This document shows, piece after piece, positions 18,018-27,458 of a stretch of DNA of 64,000 nucleotides. Each line of letters begins with the position of its first letter. The first letter of the stretch is position 1. This DNA comes from Chitinophagales bacterium. GTDB taxonomy: Bacteria; Bacteroidota; Bacteroidia; Chitinophagales; UBA10324. The translations under genes were made by a program, and so were the position numbers. The notes beneath the pieces were generated by a model. It was not told where the DNA came from and searched no databases. It worked only from the letters and a program-made list of their open reading frames with translations. The stretch covers positions 147,001 to 211,000 of the forward strand of contig JACDDS010000001.1 in the NCBI GenBank assembly GCA_013816805.1, given 5' to 3'.

Positions 18018-19277
18018 TTAAAATGATATGGTAATGGTATGAATGTTTTTATTTGAGATAAATTCTATATCCATATTGTAGCTCATGCAAATCTTTTTTA
18101 CTAAGGCAAGGCCCAAACCCAGTGAATCTGAAGCCGGATTGTTTTTAACAAAGCGTTCAAATAATTTTTCAGGAGAAATTTGTAATGCTGATCCTGAATT
18201 ACATATTTTAAATTGTTTCTGCTGAATAGCAATAGTTATAAAGCCGCCTTCATTATTATGCTTGATGGCATTGCTCAGTAAATTATCAAATAGCAAATCA
18301 GCCAACGAAGCGTTCATATCCAGACAGGCTTTATTATCAAACTGCATGGTAACTGTAATTTTTCTTTGTTGAATTAACTCCTCCAGAGAACTTAGTTTAT
18401 TTTCTAATAAAGATGTAAGATCAATGTGTTCGGATCCGGTAAACTGATAGTTTTCAATTTTGGTGAGGGTGAGCAAAACAAAGTTTAACCTTGAAAGGCG
18501 TGAGACTGCCTCATTAATTTGCTGTAATGAATGCATTTGATCTTCAGAAATAGTATCAGACTGAATAAGTGTTTCAATCTTTCCGCGAATAATAGAAAGT
18601 GGTGTTTGAATTTCATGAGAAGCATTCTCCGTAAATTGTTTTAACCGGCTGTAATCACTGTAAATTCTTTTCGTCATTGTATTTAAGGACTGGTTGAGCT
18701 CTTCAAATTCCTTAATACCTGTATGTGAGAATGACGGCCTGGTTTCCTTAATCAGATTAAAAGATTTCAGCTTATCGAGGGTATCATTAAAAGAAGACCA
18801 TATATTTTTTGCTGTAAGGCGGTTTATAAAATAAAAGACTGCAAACAGAGTAGTAATAAAAATGAGCATATATATTAAGATGCTGGTGATTAAATCATCA
18901 GCTTCAAACTGCGACTGGCTTACAGAAATGCAATATGGTTCATCTTTAAAAGGCAGCAAAAATGAAAGCTGGCGATAGGGTACATTTTCCTGTTCTTCAA
19001 TGTCATAGATAAGCGTGTCTTTTAATTGTTCTGTAACTTTTTCTCCCGGTTTCACTTTTCTTACTTCAAGACGATTACCTGCAAATGATTGTGCAACCGG
19101 TAATTCACCATTTTGCTGCACAAATTCGATAATCCTCGTTTTTGCATCAGTCACATTTTCATCAACCTGGCAATAAATAACATATCTCAGTAAAAAATAA
19201 AAGAGATAGCTGCACAAAACAAACAGGATAACTGAGGTGAATAAAAAATTACGGTTGATCTTTGTAAGCAGCTTCAT
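18018..19277 (-). CDS. Membrane sensor histidine kinase
   Basis: Two membrane helices (about residues 13-35 and 135-157) enclose a 95-residue periplasmic sensor domain with no recognised fold. The cytoplasmic part has a HisKA helix with the phospho-acceptor His in ENASHEIQTPLSIIRG, followed by a HATPase domain with an N-box (NLLSNAIKHNNEGG), a CNSG box and a glycine box (SLGLGLALVKKI). The start codon overlaps the stop of the upstream response regulator by four bases (ATGA), so the pair is translationally coupled. It is the likely sensor for the PepSY/outer-membrane block next to it. Confidence 0.92.
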   Translation of the reverse strand: MKLLTKINRNFLFTSVILFVLCSYLFYFLLRYVIYCQVDENVTDAKTRIIEFVQQNGELPVAQSFAGNRLEVRKVKPGEKVTEQLKDTLIYDIEEQENVPYRQLSFLLPFKDEPYCISVSQSQFEADDLITSILIYMLIFITTLFAVFYFINRLTAKNIWSSFNDTLDKLKSFNLIKETRPSFSHTGIKEFEELNQSLNTMTKRIYSDYSRLKQFTENASHEIQTPLSIIRGKIETLIQSDTISEDQMHSLQQINEAVSRLSRLNFVLLTLTKIENYQFTGSEHIDLTSLLENKLSSLEELIQQRKITVTMQFDNKACLDMNASLADLLFDNLLSNAIKHNNEGGFITIAIQQKQFKICNSGSALQISPEKLFERFVKNNPASDSLGLGLALVKKICMSYNMDIEFISNKNIHTITISF

Positions 19278-19948
19278 ATGTGAAATTTATAGCCGATGCC
19301 ATAAATAGTTTCTATATAGTCTTTCCCTTCTCTGTCCAGTATTTTTTTTCTCAGATTTTTTAAATGAGTGTAGATAAAATCGTATGAGTCAACCGAATCA
19401 ATCTGGTCACCCCACAGATGCTCTGCAATCGCTTCTTTTGTAAGTACGCGGTTCTTATTGGATATAAAAAACAACAGTAAATCATACTCCTTCTTAGTGA
19501 GGGTGATCACGTCTTCATTTACCGTAACGGTAAATTTTTCCGGAAAGATTTTTATTTCTCCTGCGGTAATTTCTTTTTCTCCTTCAAAATTTCTCCTTCT
19601 TATAAGAGATTTAATGCGGGCATTTAATTCAGAAAGATGAAATGGCTTGGTTATGTAATCATCTGCGCCCAGATCTAAACCGGAGATTTTATCGTCCAGT
19701 GAATTTTTAGCAGAAATAATGATGATACCAGTTTTTGTATTCGTTTTCCTGAAGTCCTTTATAAGACTTAAACCGCTGCCCCCTGGCAATGTAATATCCA
19801 CAACAATGCAGTCATATTGATGAAGGCTAATTTTTTCATCACCGCTATAGAAATCGGTGGAAGCGGCTACTACGAACCCTTCCTTGCTTAAATACTGAAC
19901 AATGGATTCAAGCAGTGCTTTTTCATCTTCAATAACCAAAACCTTCAT
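19274..19948 (-). CDS. OmpR/PhoB-family response regulator
   Basis: The receiver domain has the acidic pair in VIEDEKALL, the phospho-acceptor Asp in CIVVDITLPGG, the conserved Thr/Ser in IIISAKNS and Lys in YITKPFH. A winged-helix DNA-binding domain follows (about 125-222, ending DYIETIYGIGYKFHI). I choose ATG at 19948, two codons inside the longest frame, which starts with GTG. The histidine kinase gene overlaps its stop. The start of this gene faces the membrane methyltransferase gene at 19991, 42 bases away on the same strand, so all three may form one operon. Confidence 0.93.
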   Translation of the reverse strand: MKVLVIEDEKALLESIVQYLSKEGFVVAASTDFYSGDEKISLHQYDCIVVDITLPGGSGLSLIKDFRKTNTKTGIIIISAKNSLDDKISGLDLGADDYITKPFHLSELNARIKSLIRRRNFEGEKEITAGEIKIFPEKFTVTVNEDVITLTKKEYDLLLFFISNKNRVLTKEAIAEHLWGDQIDSVDSYDFIYTHLKNLRKKILDREGKDYIETIYGIGYKFHI

Positions 19949-19990
19949 ATACACAAGAATTTTTAATGGTTTATGAAAGTCACTTAAAAT

Positions 19991-20734
19991 TTAAGACCGG
20001 TCTTCTTCAACCAAAAGGCTGGTATAGGTTTTTATAGCTTTCAATGCCAGCGCTGCGGAAGCAACTAAAACAAATGCTATCAGTACAGGCTTATCTGCAC
20101 CAAATTTTCCGTATCGTTTATAGAATATAAGACTGTCTATATAAAGGTAGCTGATACTTGCAGAAAGCCATCCGGAATATTCACGCCTCAGAACTGTTTT
20201 CAAGGAAAATCCTGTATCGGGTTTTGTGTAATGATGGCTTGAAGGAAGGAATGCCGGTACACGGCTTGCCCAGGTAATAAACTGATCTCCGAATTTTTTT
20301 TCCAGAAACTGTTCTTCTGCATACATAATTCTTTCATAGTACATCCAGAAAATGCAGATTGAAATTACTATTAACGCAATATTCACAGAATAAATCATAA
20401 GGCCGCACCAAACTAAAAAATTAGCAACATATAGGGGATGCCTTACACAGGAGTACATACCGGAGGTATTAAGATGTTCCGCAATCTGGCATTCTATATT
20501 TCTGCCTGACGTACCCTTTGGAGTGGTAGCCACCACCTGGGCACGTATTACAAATCCTGCCACTGTAAATAGCAGAGATACAAGATCAATAATGGTGAGT
20601 TCTATATCACTTTTATAATTATAACTTGTGGTGAGAATAAACGGAGTAGCAATTATTAAAAGAAGGATAGGAAGCTGACCACGGTGCCTGAAAAGCCAGT
20701 CACCCTCTGACTTCAATTGATTCCTAAGGTTCAA
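19991..20734 (-). CDS. ICMT/PEMT-like membrane methyltransferase
   Basis: The 247-residue protein has about five membrane helices. A SAM-binding signature of the isoprenylcysteine carboxyl methyltransferase/phospholipid methyltransferase superfamily is present: GMYSCVRHPLYVANFLVWCG, then an EEQFLEKKFGDQFITWASRVPAFLP segment that resembles the E-x6-FG-xx-Y region of that family. The start is TTG at 20734. It is upstream of and 42 bases from the response regulator, with the same orientation. Its substrate could be a lipid, a prenyl compound or an amphipathic envelope molecule; I cannot tell which. Confidence 0.75.
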   Translation of the reverse strand: MNLRNQLKSEGDWLFRHRGQLPILLLIIATPFILTTSYNYKSDIELTIIDLVSLLFTVAGFVIRAQVVATTPKGTSGRNIECQIAEHLNTSGMYSCVRHPLYVANFLVWCGLMIYSVNIALIVISICIFWMYYERIMYAEEQFLEKKFGDQFITWASRVPAFLPSSHHYTKPDTGFSLKTVLRREYSGWLSASISYLYIDSLIFYKRYGKFGADKPVLIAFVLVASAALALKAIKTYTSLLVEEDRS

Positions 20735-20827
20735 AATGGAAATTTAATAACTGATCTTTTTGATCAGGGACAAGATATATTGAGATTCTGAAGGAAAACT
20801 GAAGGATGTGCAGCGACTTTGCAAGCT

Positions 20828-22540
20828 CTAATTAAGCCGCTCATCGTCCACCTGCTCCAGCCAGTTTTTGACATCACTTACCACTTCATTTAGGGTAGCC
20901 TCTTCAAATGGTGATTTCAAATTTGCAACTTTAACCAATTCAAGAAAAGATTTGCTTCCGCCTTCCCTGCACAAGCGAATATAATCACTCATTGCAGCTT
21001 CCTTGTCTTCCTCAGATTTTTTCCAAAATTGGTATGCACAAATCTGAGCAAGGGTATAATCGATGTAATAAAAAGGATGTTTGTAGATATGTGCCTGGCG
21101 ATGCCAAAAACCACCTCCCTCTAAATACCTGCTCCCATCGTAATCACGGTGAGGCAGATATTTTTTTTCAATTGCCCTCCAGGCAGCATTACGCTCTAGA
21201 GGCGTGGCTTCCGGATTCTCGTAAACAAAATGCTGAAATTCATCTACAGAAACCCCATAAGGTAAAAAGAGCAATGAATGACTCAAGTGTGCAAACTTAT
21301 ATTTATCGGTCTGCCCATCGAAAAATAAATTCATCCATGGCCAGGTAATAAACTCCATGCTCATAGAATGGATTTCAGCAGCCTCAGATGTAGGAAAAAA
21401 ATATTCTTCCAGTGCTAAATGTCGGCTGCAAAAGGTTTGGAATGCATGACCTGCCTCATGCGTCAGTACATCGATGTCCTGTGAGGTACCATTAAAGTTG
21501 GAGAAGATGAAAGGTGCACGCATTTCGCTAAGGAAAGTGCAATAACCTCCGCCCGCCTTATTAGGTTTATTAACAAGATCCATCAACTCATTATCCATCA
21601 TAAAACGGAAAAACTCCCCGGTCTCGTCCGAGAGCTCAGAATACATTTTTTCTGCATTCCCGATAATCCAATCAGGCGATCCCTTGGGTTTTGCATTTCC
21701 TGTAGTAAAATCGAGCGGCTCATCATAATGCAGAAGTTTATCCAGATTTAACCGCTTACGCTGCCGTTCCTTAAGATCGCTTGCTATCGGGACAATTTTT
21801 TTCTCTATTAAGTTACGAAAATGCTCCACCATGCCCGCATCATAATCTGTCCGATACATTCGCATATACCCAACCGTCAGAAAATTTTTATAGCCAAGCT
21901 TCAATGCTATTGTATGCCGAACCTTGACAAGCTGATCAAAAATATTATCTAACTGCGAGGCGTGTTCAATAAAAAATTCCTCCGTCTTGTGGTGTGCAGC
22001 TTTTCGTATGTGCCGGAATGTAGAAACCTTATAGGGAACCATTCCTGACAGGTTCAATTCTTTTCCGTCGAAATCAATAGAAGCGGACGCAATTAATTTT
22101 GTATATTCAGTCGAAAGTTCATTTTCTCTCTGAAGTTCTTCAATAATAGAAGTGCTGAAAATCTTCGTAGTCAGGTTTGCAATTTGGAAAAGCTGCTTTC
22201 CATATTTTTCTTCCAGCAATGTCCGAAATTTCGAGTTCAGTAAGCTTTTATAAAATTCCGTTACCAGGTTAAGATATAATGGTTGGTGGTTGTCAAAATA
22301 GTTCTGCTCCTGCTCATAAAAAGAATCTGAAGTATCGATGGTGTTTCGAATGCTTGCAACATTGCTCATGGTTTCGAAACGTGATCTAAGAACGTATATC
22401 TGATTAATAATATCTATCTGTTCTTCAACTGCCCCGGAATGGTTAAACCGCGCTAAGAGGGTTTCCATTTTTCCCTTTAACTCCACTAAATCAGGCCGTT
22501 CATAGCTGATCTGACTGAATTTTGTACCAGAACTATTCAT
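20828..22540 (-). CDS. M3-family oligoendopeptidase
   Basis: This cytoplasmic zinc peptidase (570 residues) degrades short peptides. The zinc motif is HEAGHAFQTF (near 359), with the third ligand Glu in SEAAEIHSMSMEF (near 385). The N-terminal helical part and the HRQAHIYKHPFYYIDYTLAQ region near the C-terminus are characteristic of the PepF/oligoendopeptidase F group. It starts with ATG at 22540 and lies 45 bases downstream of folB on the same strand. Confidence 0.92.
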   Translation of the reverse strand: MNSSGTKFSQISYERPDLVELKGKMETLLARFNHSGAVEEQIDIINQIYVLRSRFETMSNVASIRNTIDTSDSFYEQEQNYFDNHQPLYLNLVTEFYKSLLNSKFRTLLEEKYGKQLFQIANLTTKIFSTSIIEELQRENELSTEYTKLIASASIDFDGKELNLSGMVPYKVSTFRHIRKAAHHKTEEFFIEHASQLDNIFDQLVKVRHTIALKLGYKNFLTVGYMRMYRTDYDAGMVEHFRNLIEKKIVPIASDLKERQRKRLNLDKLLHYDEPLDFTTGNAKPKGSPDWIIGNAEKMYSELSDETGEFFRFMMDNELMDLVNKPNKAGGGYCTFLSEMRAPFIFSNFNGTSQDIDVLTHEAGHAFQTFCSRHLALEEYFFPTSEAAEIHSMSMEFITWPWMNLFFDGQTDKYKFAHLSHSLLFLPYGVSVDEFQHFVYENPEATPLERNAAWRAIEKKYLPHRDYDGSRYLEGGGFWHRQAHIYKHPFYYIDYTLAQICAYQFWKKSEEDKEAAMSDYIRLCREGGSKSFLELVKVANLKSPFEEATLNEVVSDVKNWLEQVDDERLN

Positions 22541-22585
22541 ACGGCAAAATTAGATGGTTCCACGGGCATTTTTGTACAATAATTT

Positions 22586-22942
22586 CTATTCTCTTACCCA
22601 TTCTTTTTGAACATAGACTTTTTCAATAATACCATGGATGGAGGGATGTAGTTTACCTACACGTACCTTTAATGCATTTATTGCAGGAAAGGTTTTATTT
22701 AACGTATTAATAATACGGTTGCAAACTGTTTCAAGCAGTTCCATTCTTAGCAGCATTATTTCCTTTACTAAAAAATACACTTGTTCATAATTGATGGTAC
22801 TCTCTAATGCTTCTTCATGAAAGGTGCTGTCTGAAATTTCCAAATAAATATCCACCATTATTGTATTTTTTAGTACCTGCTCTTCCTGATAATGGCCAAT
22901 AGCAGCATTAAACCTTAAACCTTCCAGGGCAATTAGAGTCAT
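22586..22942 (-). CDS. folB: Dihydroneopterin aldolase
   Basis: FolB converts 7,8-dihydroneopterin to 6-hydroxymethyl-dihydropterin and glycolaldehyde in folate synthesis. The 118-residue size is right, and the family pattern is clear: an N-terminal IALEGLRFNAAIGHYQEEQVL, the NYEQVYFLVKEI helix, the LETVCNRIINTL helix and a closing strand ALKVRVGKLHPSI. It begins with ATG 22942, and the M3 peptidase follows on the same strand. No other folate genes are nearby. Confidence 0.92.
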   Translation of the reverse strand: MTLIALEGLRFNAAIGHYQEEQVLKNTIMVDIYLEISDSTFHEEALESTINYEQVYFLVKEIMLLRMELLETVCNRIINTLNKTFPAINALKVRVGKLHPSIHGIIEKVYVQKEWVRE

Positions 22943-23135
22943 TAGAATAAAACATCAAATATAGCTACATCCTGCTATGGGATTAATTACTCGGCAATGT
23001 AAGCAGGGGATGTATTAAGATTGTAATTGTCAGATGTCCGCAAATAGTTCATTCTCAATTGCACATATAGTTAAATCCATACACCTAATAATTAAACTTT
23101 CTGCGGTTAAATTTCAGAATCACACGATTGCATTC

Positions 23136-23143
23136 TACTTTTG
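23136..23143 (+). promoter_or_regulatory. Candidate Bacteroidota -7 promoter element
   Basis: TACTTTTG matches TAnnTTTG and lies 66 bases before the acyl-CoA dehydrogenase ATG at 23210, in the divergent spacer with folB. No convincing TTTG -33 element was found. Confidence 0.4.
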
Positions 23144-23209
23144 CACACCCAAATACCTATTTGTTAGCTTCCTTGTTATACATTAATATATCCCTAAAGT
23201 TTTTACAAC

Positions 23210-24388
23210 ATGCGTGACGATCAGTTCCAGCATCCGGATTATTTTTTAGTTGATGAGTTATTGAGTGAGGAACAAAAGTTAATCCGGGATAGTGTGCGTT
23301 TATGGGTGAAAAAACAACTTTCTCCAATTATTGAGGAATATGCACAGCGATCCGAGTTTCCTAAGCAACTGATAAAAGGATTGGCGGAACTTGGTTGCTT
23401 TGGCCCTACCATTCCGGTTGAATATGGAGGCGCCGGTTTGGATTATATCTCGTATGGCTTGATGATGCAGGAGATTGAGCGTGGCGATTCAGGCATTCGT
23501 TCTGCGGCATCTGTGCAGGGTTCGCTGGTTATGTTTCCCATTTACGCATACGGAAGCGAAGAACAGAAAAAAAAATATCTTCCAAAACTAGCCAAAGGAG
23601 AGTGGATGGGTTGCTTTGGATTAACGGAACCGGATTATGGTTCCAACCCTTCTGACATGATTTCCAATTTTAAGGATGCGGGTGATCATGTAGTTCTTAA
23701 CGGGGCAAAAATGTGGATCAGCAATGCACCCTTTGCCGACATAGCAGTTGTATGGGCAAAGGATGAAAGCGGAGAAATCAGGGGATTGGTGGTAGAGCGG
23801 GGCATGCGCGGTTATACTACTCCTGAAACGCATGGCAAATGGTCACTCCGTGCATCAGCAACCGGTGAGCTGGTTTTCGACAATGTACAGGTGCCAAAGG
23901 AAAATATTTTTCCTAATGTAAAAGGTTTAAAGGGCCCTCTGGGCTGCCTTACTAAGGCGCGATATGGAATTGCCTGGGGTGCCCTGGGAGCAGCAATGGA
24001 TTGCTATGATTCTGCTTTAAGGTATTCAAAAGAAAGAATTCAATTTGGAAAGCCCATCGGTGGATTTCAGCTGATTCAAAAAAAATTAGCTGAAATGATA
24101 ACGGAGATTACGAAAGCGCAATTGCTGGTTTGGCGCCTCGGAGTATTAATGAATGAAGACAGGGTTACCCCTCAGCAGGTTTCTATGGCAAAGAGAAACA
24201 GCGTTGAGATTGCAGTCAATATTGCCCGTGAAGCTCGTCAGATTCACGGCGGTATGGGAATTACCGGAGAATATCCGATCATGCGCCATATGATGAACCT
24301 TGAATCTGTTCTCACTTATGAAGGAACACATGATATTCATCTTTTAATTACGGGAATGGATGTAACCGGGTTCAATGCCTTTAAGTGA
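23210..24388 (+). CDS. gcdH: Acyl-CoA dehydrogenase, glutaryl-CoA dehydrogenase type
   Basis: This FAD enzyme oxidises (and in the case of GcdH decarboxylates) an acyl-CoA. The 392-residue sequence carries the glutaryl-CoA dehydrogenase pattern: IRSAASVQGSLVM, YAYGSEEQKKKYLPKLAKGE, GCFGLTEPDYGSNPSDM and a catalytic Glu in LTYEGTHDIHLL (near 370). The FAD-linked RQFGKPIGGFQLIQ-like region (SKERIQFGKPIGGFQ) is present. It would act in lysine/tryptophan breakdown. It is monocistronic, divergent from folB. Identification as GcdH rather than another acyl-CoA dehydrogenase rests on the substrate-loop pattern. Confidence 0.85.
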   Translation: MRDDQFQHPDYFLVDELLSEEQKLIRDSVRLWVKKQLSPIIEEYAQRSEFPKQLIKGLAELGCFGPTIPVEYGGAGLDYISYGLMMQEIERGDSGIRSAASVQGSLVMFPIYAYGSEEQKKKYLPKLAKGEWMGCFGLTEPDYGSNPSDMISNFKDAGDHVVLNGAKMWISNAPFADIAVVWAKDESGEIRGLVVERGMRGYTTPETHGKWSLRASATGELVFDNVQVPKENIFPNVKGLKGPLGCLTKARYGIAWGALGAAMDCYDSALRYSKERIQFGKPIGGFQLIQKKLAEMITEITKAQLLVWRLGVLMNEDRVTPQQVSMAKRNSVEIAVNIAREARQIHGGMGITGEYPIMRHMMNLESVLTYEGTHDIHLLITGMDVTGFNAFK

Positions 24389-24389
24389 T

Positions 24390-25050
24390 TACCCCAGATT
24401 TAAACTGAAAATTACTCCATTACCAGTAGCACCTACACCGAATGCTATTCCATACAATAAGCACAAGATTTCCAAATGCAATGAAACCTGTTGCAAAAGG
24501 TGAGGTCATGAACATCACTGAAGAGGCTGTTTGAAATATCATAGCTGAATATCAATCCGCCACCATCAATCCCGCAGACGATGCCATTCCATACAGTTTA
24601 TTATTAGAAGCCTGCATTACACTTGACGTAGGATATTAGCCGGTAATCGTATCAAATTCATGAAGTTTTATACAGATATTACCAGAAGATTAAAGCTTAA
24701 TAAAACTCCCACTCCGTAGGTGCTCACCATTAGTGGTTAAACCATATAGCTTACCATCCTTAGCTTTTATAAGGCTGCCACAAATATTCCCCTAAAGCAT
24801 ATTGGCCACCGGAAACTGTGATGCCATATACTAAGGAACCATCATCAGGCAACAAATTGCAAGAGGAGAACCACTGCTAAAGGAATAAATTTTTTCAAAC
24901 TCCCTGCCATCCCCGTTGATTTTGATAATAGTACCTATTCCATAAGCGCCTCCCAGTTGCATGGTTCTGTAGGCTTCCCCATAATTGAGGGGTTTGCCCA
25001 TGTAAAGAAGCTGATAAAGCCAATAGTGTAAAAACATGGAAAGATTTCTT
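24390..25050 (-). pseudogene. Decayed GloVer-repeat protein gene
   Basis: No open frame spans this ~660-base stretch, but translating the - strand in several frames gives fragments of the tandem GloVer repeat (repeats of the form GGAYGxGTIFKINTDG). Readable pieces, in order from 25037 downward, are GGAYGIGTIIKINGDG, EKIYSFSSGSP, SLVYGITVSGGQYA, LIKAKDGKLYGLTTNG, VMQASNNKLYGMASSAG, GGLIFSYDISN and LLYGIAFGVGATGNGVIFS. Stops and frame shifts separate them. These proteins are large, secreted, repeat-rich and of unknown function. The only open piece is 24831-25037, which is not an intact gene. Confidence 0.75.
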
Positions 25051-25183
25051 CATTATTAAAATATTAAAAATGAATTCTTAAAACTTCTTATGATGCTTGC
25101 AAAAAATAAGAACATTTCTAATTATATAAATTCAATAAAGATTATGCTGACCAATTTCTAATCTGTGATTCTAACAATTGCAT

Positions 25184-25843
25184 TTAATTCTTTTTACCAG
25201 GCAGCATTGGTACGAATTTGAATTGATCAAAGACTTCTTCTTTGATTTCAGAGGAAGAAATCTTAATAAGCCTGGTCATGCTTTGAATATCTCCGCTCCC
25301 GATCGGGATCACCAGGATACCGCCAACATTTAGCTGTTGAATCAATTTTTCAGGTACAAACGGAGCTGCAGCAGTAACAAGGATCTTATCAAATGGAGCA
25401 AAGGTTGGCAATCCCTCATATCCATCACCATAAAAACATTTAATGTGAGAATAGCCAAGCGCCTTAAGAATTATTTTTGATCTTTCATATAAGGGCCTCA
25501 ATCTTTCTATGGTAAGAATTCGGGCCTGCATCTCTGAAAGAATGCAAGCTTGGTATCCGGAACCGGTTCCCACTTCAAGAATTTTATCCCCTTTTTGCAC
25601 TCTAAGGAGCTGTGTCTGGTATGCTACCGTATAAGGTTGAGAGATGGTCTGTCCCTGGCCAATCGGAAAGGCATTATCCTCATAGGCCCGTTCAATAAAA
25701 GCACTATCAAAAGCAAACAAATGCCGCGGTACATTTTCCATAGCCTGCAGTACTGCTGTATCGCTTATGCCACGACTCCTTATTACTTCCATTAATTTTT
25801 TTCGCATGCCTTTGTGACGAAAGGTATCTGCCTGATTAATCAT
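25184..25843 (-). CDS. pcm: Protein-L-isoaspartate O-methyltransferase
   Basis: Pcm methylates isoaspartyl residues in aged proteins so that they can be repaired. Hallmarks are the IGQGQTISQPYTVAYQ segment (active-site Ser), the SAM-binding VGTGSGYQACIL, the YGDGYEGLP strand and the ILVTAAAPFVPEKL strand. I set the start at ATG 25843; the longest frame starts at TTG 25867 and adds eight residues. It is the normal length. The spacer to the pseudogene is about 130 bases, AT-rich and with no other feature. Confidence 0.93.
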   Translation of the reverse strand: MINQADTFRHKGMRKKLMEVIRSRGISDTAVLQAMENVPRHLFAFDSAFIERAYEDNAFPIGQGQTISQPYTVAYQTQLLRVQKGDKILEVGTGSGYQACILSEMQARILTIERLRPLYERSKIILKALGYSHIKCFYGDGYEGLPTFAPFDKILVTAAAPFVPEKLIQQLNVGGILVIPIGSGDIQSMTRLIKISSSEIKEEVFDQFKFVPMLPGKKN

Positions 25844-26020
25844 TACTTCTTCTGATGTAGAAAGCAAAGTTATAAGGAATATAGAGCTTCTGATTTACTG
25901 TAACGGTCTGTTAATTAATTTAGAATAACCTGATGAAATCCAGTTAAATTGCCGATGACTCATTATTGAATCTGTATATCTTCGCCATCATCATTTATAA
26001 AATAATCCACCATCAACCTT

Positions 26021-27421
26021 ATGACACCTATCAAATTCGGAACAGACGGATGGAGAGCCATTATTGCCCTCGACTATACGGTTGAAAACGTGATGCGGGT
26101 CTCACAGGCTACCGCGCTATGGCTAAAAAAAAATTATGAGCAACCTAAAATAGTGATCGGTCACGATTGCCGTTTCGGCGGCGATCTGTTTGCAAAAGCT
26201 GTGGCGCGCATTATGTGTGCGAACGGTATAAAAACTTTTCTTGCAGAAGGGTTTGTATCAACGCCTATGGTTTCTATGGGCGCAAAAGTTTTTGGGGCTG
26301 GAATAGGCGTAGTGATCACAGCAAGTCATAATCCCCCGTCTTATAATGGGTTTAAGTTGAAAAGTGAGCATGGCGGACCGAGCTCTCCGGCTATAATTTC
26401 CGAAGTGGAAACAATGATACCGGCTTTAGTTGATATTCCTTTGGTTTCTATAGATGATTACGAAACGGATGGATTATTGGAATACGTGGATTTGGAAACC
26501 ATGTATGTAGATGCAGTACGAAAAAGTTTTGATCTGGATGCCATAAATAACAGCAGCGTAATGGTCGCTTACGATGCCATGTATGGTGCAGGTCAAAGAG
26601 TAATTCCCCAAATCCTGAAAAGTCCCATATTGCTTCATTGCGATTACAATCCCTCTTTTAAAGGTATTGCGCCTGAACCGCTGGACCGCAACCTGGCCGA
26701 ACTGGCCTCACTGATCCGTAACAGCCCGAATAACGTATGCGGCTGGGCAACAGACGGCGATGCAGATCGAATTGGGATGTATGATGAAGACGGCAATTTT
26801 GTGGATGCCCATCACATTATCCTCCTTTTGATCCATTACCTCCATAAATACAAGGGCATGACCGGTAAAGTGGTTGTTGCATTTTCTGTTTCTGATAAGG
26901 TAAAAAAGATGTGCATGAAATATGGTCTGCCGGTGGAGGTTACCCGGATTGGTTTTAAATACATCAGCGATAAAATGGTACAGGACGATGTATTGGTTGG
27001 AGGCGAAGAGTCGGGAGGCATCGCCGTTAAAGGCCACATCCCGGAGCGCGATGGTATCTGGGATGGATTGATCCTTTTGGAATTTATGGCGAAGACCGGT
27101 AAAACCATGAAGCAGATTATCGGTGAAGTATACGACGTAGTAGGCAGCTTTTCTTTCGACCGGCTTGATCTTCATCTCGATGAATCACTTAAGCAGCAGA
27201 TTATACAGAACTGCAGGGAAAATAAATATGCTTCCTTTGGAAGTTACCAGGTGCGGCGTATAGAAGACATTGACGGCTTTAAATATCATTTCGATAACGA
27301 TCAATGGATCATGATACGCGCCTCAGGAACAGAACCTTTGCTTCGTGTTTATGGTGAAGCCGCTACGCGCGAAGAGGTGACAGAGCTTTTACAAACAGCA
27401 AAGAAAGAATTGCTGGGGTAA
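26021..27421 (+). CDS. Phosphoglucomutase/phosphomannomutase family protein
   Basis: This alpha-D-phosphohexomutase interconverts hexose 1- and 6-phosphates via a phosphoserine. The four family motifs are in place: the active-site serine loop TASHNPPSYNGFK (near 100-112), the Mg2+ loop DGDADRIG (near 245-252), the sugar-binding GGEESGG (near 327-333) and the phosphate-binding RASGTEPLLRVYGEA near the C-terminus. The 466-residue length is typical. The gene lies 150 bases from divergent pcm. It is 38 bases before the S9 peptidase on the same strand. Confidence 0.93.
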   Translation: MTPIKFGTDGWRAIIALDYTVENVMRVSQATALWLKKNYEQPKIVIGHDCRFGGDLFAKAVARIMCANGIKTFLAEGFVSTPMVSMGAKVFGAGIGVVITASHNPPSYNGFKLKSEHGGPSSPAIISEVETMIPALVDIPLVSIDDYETDGLLEYVDLETMYVDAVRKSFDLDAINNSSVMVAYDAMYGAGQRVIPQILKSPILLHCDYNPSFKGIAPEPLDRNLAELASLIRNSPNNVCGWATDGDADRIGMYDEDGNFVDAHHIILLLIHYLHKYKGMTGKVVVAFSVSDKVKKMCMKYGLPVEVTRIGFKYISDKMVQDDVLVGGEESGGIAVKGHIPERDGIWDGLILLEFMAKTGKTMKQIIGEVYDVVGSFSFDRLDLHLDESLKQQIIQNCRENKYASFGSYQVRRIEDIDGFKYHFDNDQWIMIRASGTEPLLRVYGEAATREEVTELLQTAKKELLG

Positions 27422-27458
27422 AGATTATTCTATTTTTTAACCTTTTTTAAAATTATTT

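Noticed and set aside
24831-25037. 68-residue open frame as an independent gene
   Set aside because: It contains only one GloVer repeat and matching fragments continue in other frames, so it is part of the pseudogene.
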